From Fidelibacterota bacterium (lineage in GTDB: Bacteria > Fidelibacterota > Marinisomatia > Marinisomatales > UBA1611), in assembly GCA_015658495.1 (NCBI GenBank), contig DQOT01000081.1:1-9790 (forward strand): a stretch of DNA of 9,790 nucleotides, given 5' to 3'. The notes under the pieces were generated by a model that was not told where the DNA came from, ran no database searches, and saw only the letters and a list, made by a program, of their open reading frames with translations. Below are positions 7,453-9,790 of the stretch, piece after piece. Both the position numbers and the translations under genes were made by a program. The stretch's first letter is position 1, and each line of letters opens with the position of its first letter.

Positions 7453-9790
7453 TTAATCCAGTTCTACATCAATGCAAAGACCTTGAAGTTCTTTGATCAT
7501 TACATTGAAGGATTCAGGTGATGAAAATTCGGGCATTTGTTCGCCACGAACGATGGAGTTGTAGACCTTGGAACGGCCTTCAACGTCATCAGATTTAACT
7601 GTCAATAGCTCATGAAGTGTATGGGCTGCGCCGTAGGCTTGCAGTGCCCAGACCTCCATCTCACCAAAACGCTGTCCACCGAATTGAGCTTTACCGCCCA
7701 AGGGTTGCTGGGTAATGAGTGAGTAAGGTCCCGTTGAACGTGCGTGCATCTTATCATCAACCATATGACTCAATTTCATCATATAGATATTTCCAACTGT
7801 GATAGGATTTTCGAAGTATTCTCCGGTTATTCCGTCGATCAGTCGTGCTTTTCCAGATGCAGGAAGTCCAGCTTCTTTCAGCTCTTTTGCAACGTCTTCT
7901 GGTGTTGCGCCATCAAATACAGGTGTTGCGAATTTTCGGCCAGTGATTTCACCAACCCATCCCAGCATGGTTTCATACAGCTGACCCAAGTTCATACGAG
8001 AAGGTACACCCAGCGGATTCAGGACAATATCAACAGGTTTCCCGTCTTCCATAAATGGCATATCTTCTTCAGGTACGATGGTAGCAACAATCCCTTTGTT
8101 TCCGTGACGACCGGCCATTTTATCACCCACAGAGATTTTACGTTTCTGTGCGACAAATACTTTCGCCAGTTTCAGGATACCGGGCTGGAGTTCATCCCCA
8201 ACTCGGAGTTTAAAGATCTCGCGTTCAAGTTTGGTTTCAATATTTGCCCATTCTTTTCGGAATGAACGCCAAACTGCTTTAATCTTTTTCCAGACTGCTT
8301 TATCCTCGATCCATGCTTCATCTTGAGCAAATCGTTCCACGTCAAAACTATTCAATCGTTTCAGCGTCAGCTTTGTGGATTTCTTAATCAATGTTTTGCT
8401 GGATGATAGGTCACGAATACCATTGGAGATTTGGTCTATTAAAAGATTGGTCAATTTCTCATCGCGGGATTCTTTCAGATGTTTTTTCTGTTCAGCAGCA
8501 TTTTTCTGGAAAAGAAGGATCTGTTCACGTTCTTCTTTCTTGGTACGTTTCGCCTGTTTTTCAAAAAGCTGGGTTTTGATAACTACACCCCTAATGCCAG
8601 GCTCTGCACGTTTAGAAGCGTCTTTTACTTCACCTGCTTTTTCGCCAAAAATTGCTCGAAGAAGTTTTTCTTCAGGTGTTGGATCTGTTTCACCTTTCGG
8701 CGTGACCTTTCCAATAAGTATATCCCCTTCTTTCACACGAGCGCCAACGCGAATGATCCCGGATTCATCCAGATCTTTAGTCGCTTCTTCGCTTACGTTT
8801 GGAATTTCTGGCGTTAATTCTTCCTGTCCACGTTTGGTGTCCCGAACCTCCAGTTCAATTTCATTACAATGGACAGAACTAAAGATGTCTTCTTTAACCA
8901 ATCGTTCATTCAGGACAATAGCGTCTTCAAAGTTATAACCGCGCCAGGGCATAAATGCCACCCGGATATTCGATCCAAGGGCTAATTCACCCTGCTCAGT
9001 TGCAGCACCATCAGCGATCACATCACCTTTTTTAACCTGCGTACCCTCGCTCAAAAGCGGGCGCTGGTTATGAACTGTATTCTGGTTCGTACGGTGGAAT
9101 TTCTTCAGTTTCAATTCGATGATATTTTCACCTTCGTAAAGCGCTAATGAATCCATAACATCTTTTCGCTTGATGAGAATTTTTTCAGAATCAACATAAA
9201 TGATTCTACCATCGACAGGTGAAGTAAGAGCAGACCGTGAATCCACAGCTACTTTTCTTTCAATTCCGGTGCCAACGATTGGCGATTTTGGATTCATTAA
9301 TGGTACAGCCTGCCGTTGCATGTTTGATCCCATCAAAGCACGGTTTGCGTCATCATGCTCAAGGAAAGGGATTAATGCTGCAGCCACACTTAAAATCTGA
9401 TTCGGTGATACTTCAACATAGTCAACATCATCCGGGCTCACGATTGGGAAGTCACCTTTCATACGTGCACGAATTTTTTCTTCTGTTAATTTACCTTTAT
9501 CGTCTCGTTTTGTGGATGCTTGTGCCACGAGTACACGATCTTCATCATCAGCAGATAAGTATACAATCTTATTCGTAACAACAGTCTCAGCATTAAACTT
9601 TCTAACTTTTCGGTAGGGTGATTCAATAAAGCCGTGATCATTTACTCGAGCAAACATGGCCAGAGATGAAATCAGACCAATGTTGGGACCTTCAGGAGTT
9701 TCAATAGGGCAAAGACGACCATAGTGCGTATAGTGAACGTCACGGACTTCAAAGCCGGCACGTTCACGGGTCAAACCGCCAGGCCCTAGC
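7453..9790 (-). CDS. rpoB: DNA-directed RNA polymerase subunit beta, C-terminal ~778 codons (5' end outside window)
   Basis: Second catalytic subunit of RNA polymerase; it forms the rifampicin pocket and the upper wall of the active site. The frame is open through the right edge. Its first readable residues, [17 protein letters not shown], equal E. coli positions from about 533, so the N-terminal ~530 residues, including rifampicin cluster I, are missing. The apparent start at 9772-9774 is an internal TTG (Leu), not a real start. Counting LGPGG as 1-5, PIETPEGP is at 28-35 and keeps the residues equivalent to E. coli Pro564 and Ile572. NFEDA is at 286-290. [12 protein letters not shown] (555-566) carries the two active-site lysines (E. 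coli 1065 and 1073). [20 protein letters not shown] begins at 690. A ~115-residue charged insertion lies at about 410-525. The protein ends ...LCIDVELD, a normal beta C-terminus. It is cotranscribed with rpoC. Confidence 0.98.
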   Translation of the reverse strand, partial: LGPGGLTRERAGFEVRDVHYTHYGRLCPIETPEGPNIGLISSLAMFARVNDHGFIESPYRKVRKFNAETVVTNKIVYLSADDEDRVLVAQASTKRDDKGKLTEEKIRARMKGDFPIVSPDDVDYVEVSPNQILSVAAALIPFLEHDDANRALMGSNMQRQAVPLMNPKSPIVGTGIERKVAVDSRSALTSPVDGRIIYVDSEKILIKRKDVMDSLALYEGENIIELKLKKFHRTNQNTVHNQRPLLSEGTQVKKGDVIADGAATEQGELALGSNIRVAFMPWRGYNFEDAIVLNERLVKEDIFSSVHCNEIELEVRDTKRGQEELTPEIPNVSEEATKDLDESGIIRVGARVKEGDILIGKVTPKGETDPTPEEKLLRAIFGEKAGEVKDASKRAEPGIRGVVIKTQLFEKQAKRTKKEEREQILLFQKNAAEQKKHLKESRDEKLTNLLIDQISNGIRDLSSSKTLIKKSTKLTLKRLNSFDVERFAQDEAWIEDKAVWKKIKAVWRSFRKEWANIETKLEREIFKLRVGDELQPGILKLAKVFVAQKRKISVGDKMAGRHGNKGIVATIVPEEDMPFMEDGKPVDIVLNPLGVPSRMNLGQLYETMLGWVGEITGRKFATPVFDGATPEDVAKELKEAGLPASGKARLIDGITGEYFENPITVGNIYMMKLSHMVDDKMHARSTGPYSLITQQPLGGKAQFGGQRFGEMEVWALQAYGAAHTLHELLTVKSDDVEGRSKVYNSIVRGEQMPEFSSPESFNVMIKELQGLCIDVELD
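8215..8562 (-). other. Charged insertion in beta at the E. coli SI2 (i9) site
   Basis: About 115 codons lie between [12 protein letters not shown] and [15 protein letters not shown] of RpoB. In Thermus-type beta these motifs almost abut; in E. coli the i9/SI2 insertion of similar length is found here. The insert is rich in Lys, Glu and Arg (for example [13 protein letters not shown]), with long stretches free of Pro and Gly, so a helical hairpin or coiled coil is likely. It is in frame and shares the codon style of the rest of rpoB. Edges are approximate. Confidence 0.75.

Noticed and set aside
8375..8938. 187-codon open frame on the plus strand, antisense to rpoB (also 7744-8265)
   Set aside because: Ser/Phe-rich composition is the expected mirror of Lys/Glu-rich rpoB codons, and there is no family resemblance. 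The opposite strand encodes strongly conserved beta residues.
9772..9774. Apparent start of a shorter beta protein at the right end
   Set aside because: The codon is TTG, read as Leu within [14 protein letters not shown], a continuous match to the middle of RpoB. The frame stays open to the window edge, so it is a truncated rpoB, not a split gene.
1..9790. Search for mobile elements, CRISPR arrays, RNA genes, toxin-antitoxin or defence genes
   Set aside because: Coding sequence fills almost the whole window with intact housekeeping genes. No repeats, transposase motifs, tRNA-like folds or unexplained stretch longer than 78 bp were seen.

Overview
The window holds one uninterrupted, single-strand block of core gene-expression genes, all on the minus strand. 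In transcription order (right to left) they are rpoB (3' part), rpoC, rpsL, rpsG, fusA and the first 41 codons of tuf. The beta and beta-prime subunits of RNA polymerase are therefore directly joined to the 'str' cluster (S12, S7, EF-G, EF-Tu). Gaps are 17 bp (rpoB-rpoC), 78 bp (rpoC-rpsL), 12 bp (rpsL-rpsG), 21 bp (rpsG-fusA) and 25 bp (fusA-tuf). No intrinsic terminator is visible in any of them, so the block reads as one operon, possibly with an extra promoter before rpsL.

Organism: a bacterium, most likely from the Fibrobacteres-Chlorobi-Bacteroidetes (FCB) side of the tree. The grounds, all from recall of these families and not from a search, are these. The beta segment [19 protein letters not shown] has Y where E. 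coli has P. Beta-prime opens with a Bacteroidetes-like ITIGLASPE / [12 protein letters not shown] segment. A small Gly-rich insert precedes the beta-prime bridge helix, and the beta-prime C-terminus has a FLEE...ENDRIF...EPATF-like layout. However, tuf lies directly after fusA, and Shine-Dalgarno sequences are clear before rpoC and tuf, which is not typical of Bacteroidetes proper. A lineage such as Marinimicrobia, Ignavibacteria/Chlorobi or Calditrichaeota would fit; I cannot decide between them.

Layout: 1-123 tuf start; 149-2239 fusA; 2261-2725 rpsG; 2738-3109 rpsL; 3110-3187 AT-rich gap, the only sizeable non-coding stretch; 3188-7435 rpoC; 7453-9790 rpoB, open at the window edge. Two start codons are not ATG: fusA uses GTG and rpoC uses TTG. 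In both, an in-frame stop lies 12 nt upstream of the start and no other start can precede the conserved domain.

How the genes work together: RpoB and RpoC form the RNA polymerase active centre. S12 and S7 are 30S proteins at the decoding centre and in the head. EF-Tu delivers aminoacyl-tRNA and EF-G drives translocation. Every gene is full length where it should be, in frame, with its catalytic motifs intact. I found no mobile element, CRISPR array, RNA gene, pseudogene or novel system. The points worth a second look are modest ones about translation initiation, regulation and lineage-specific insertions.
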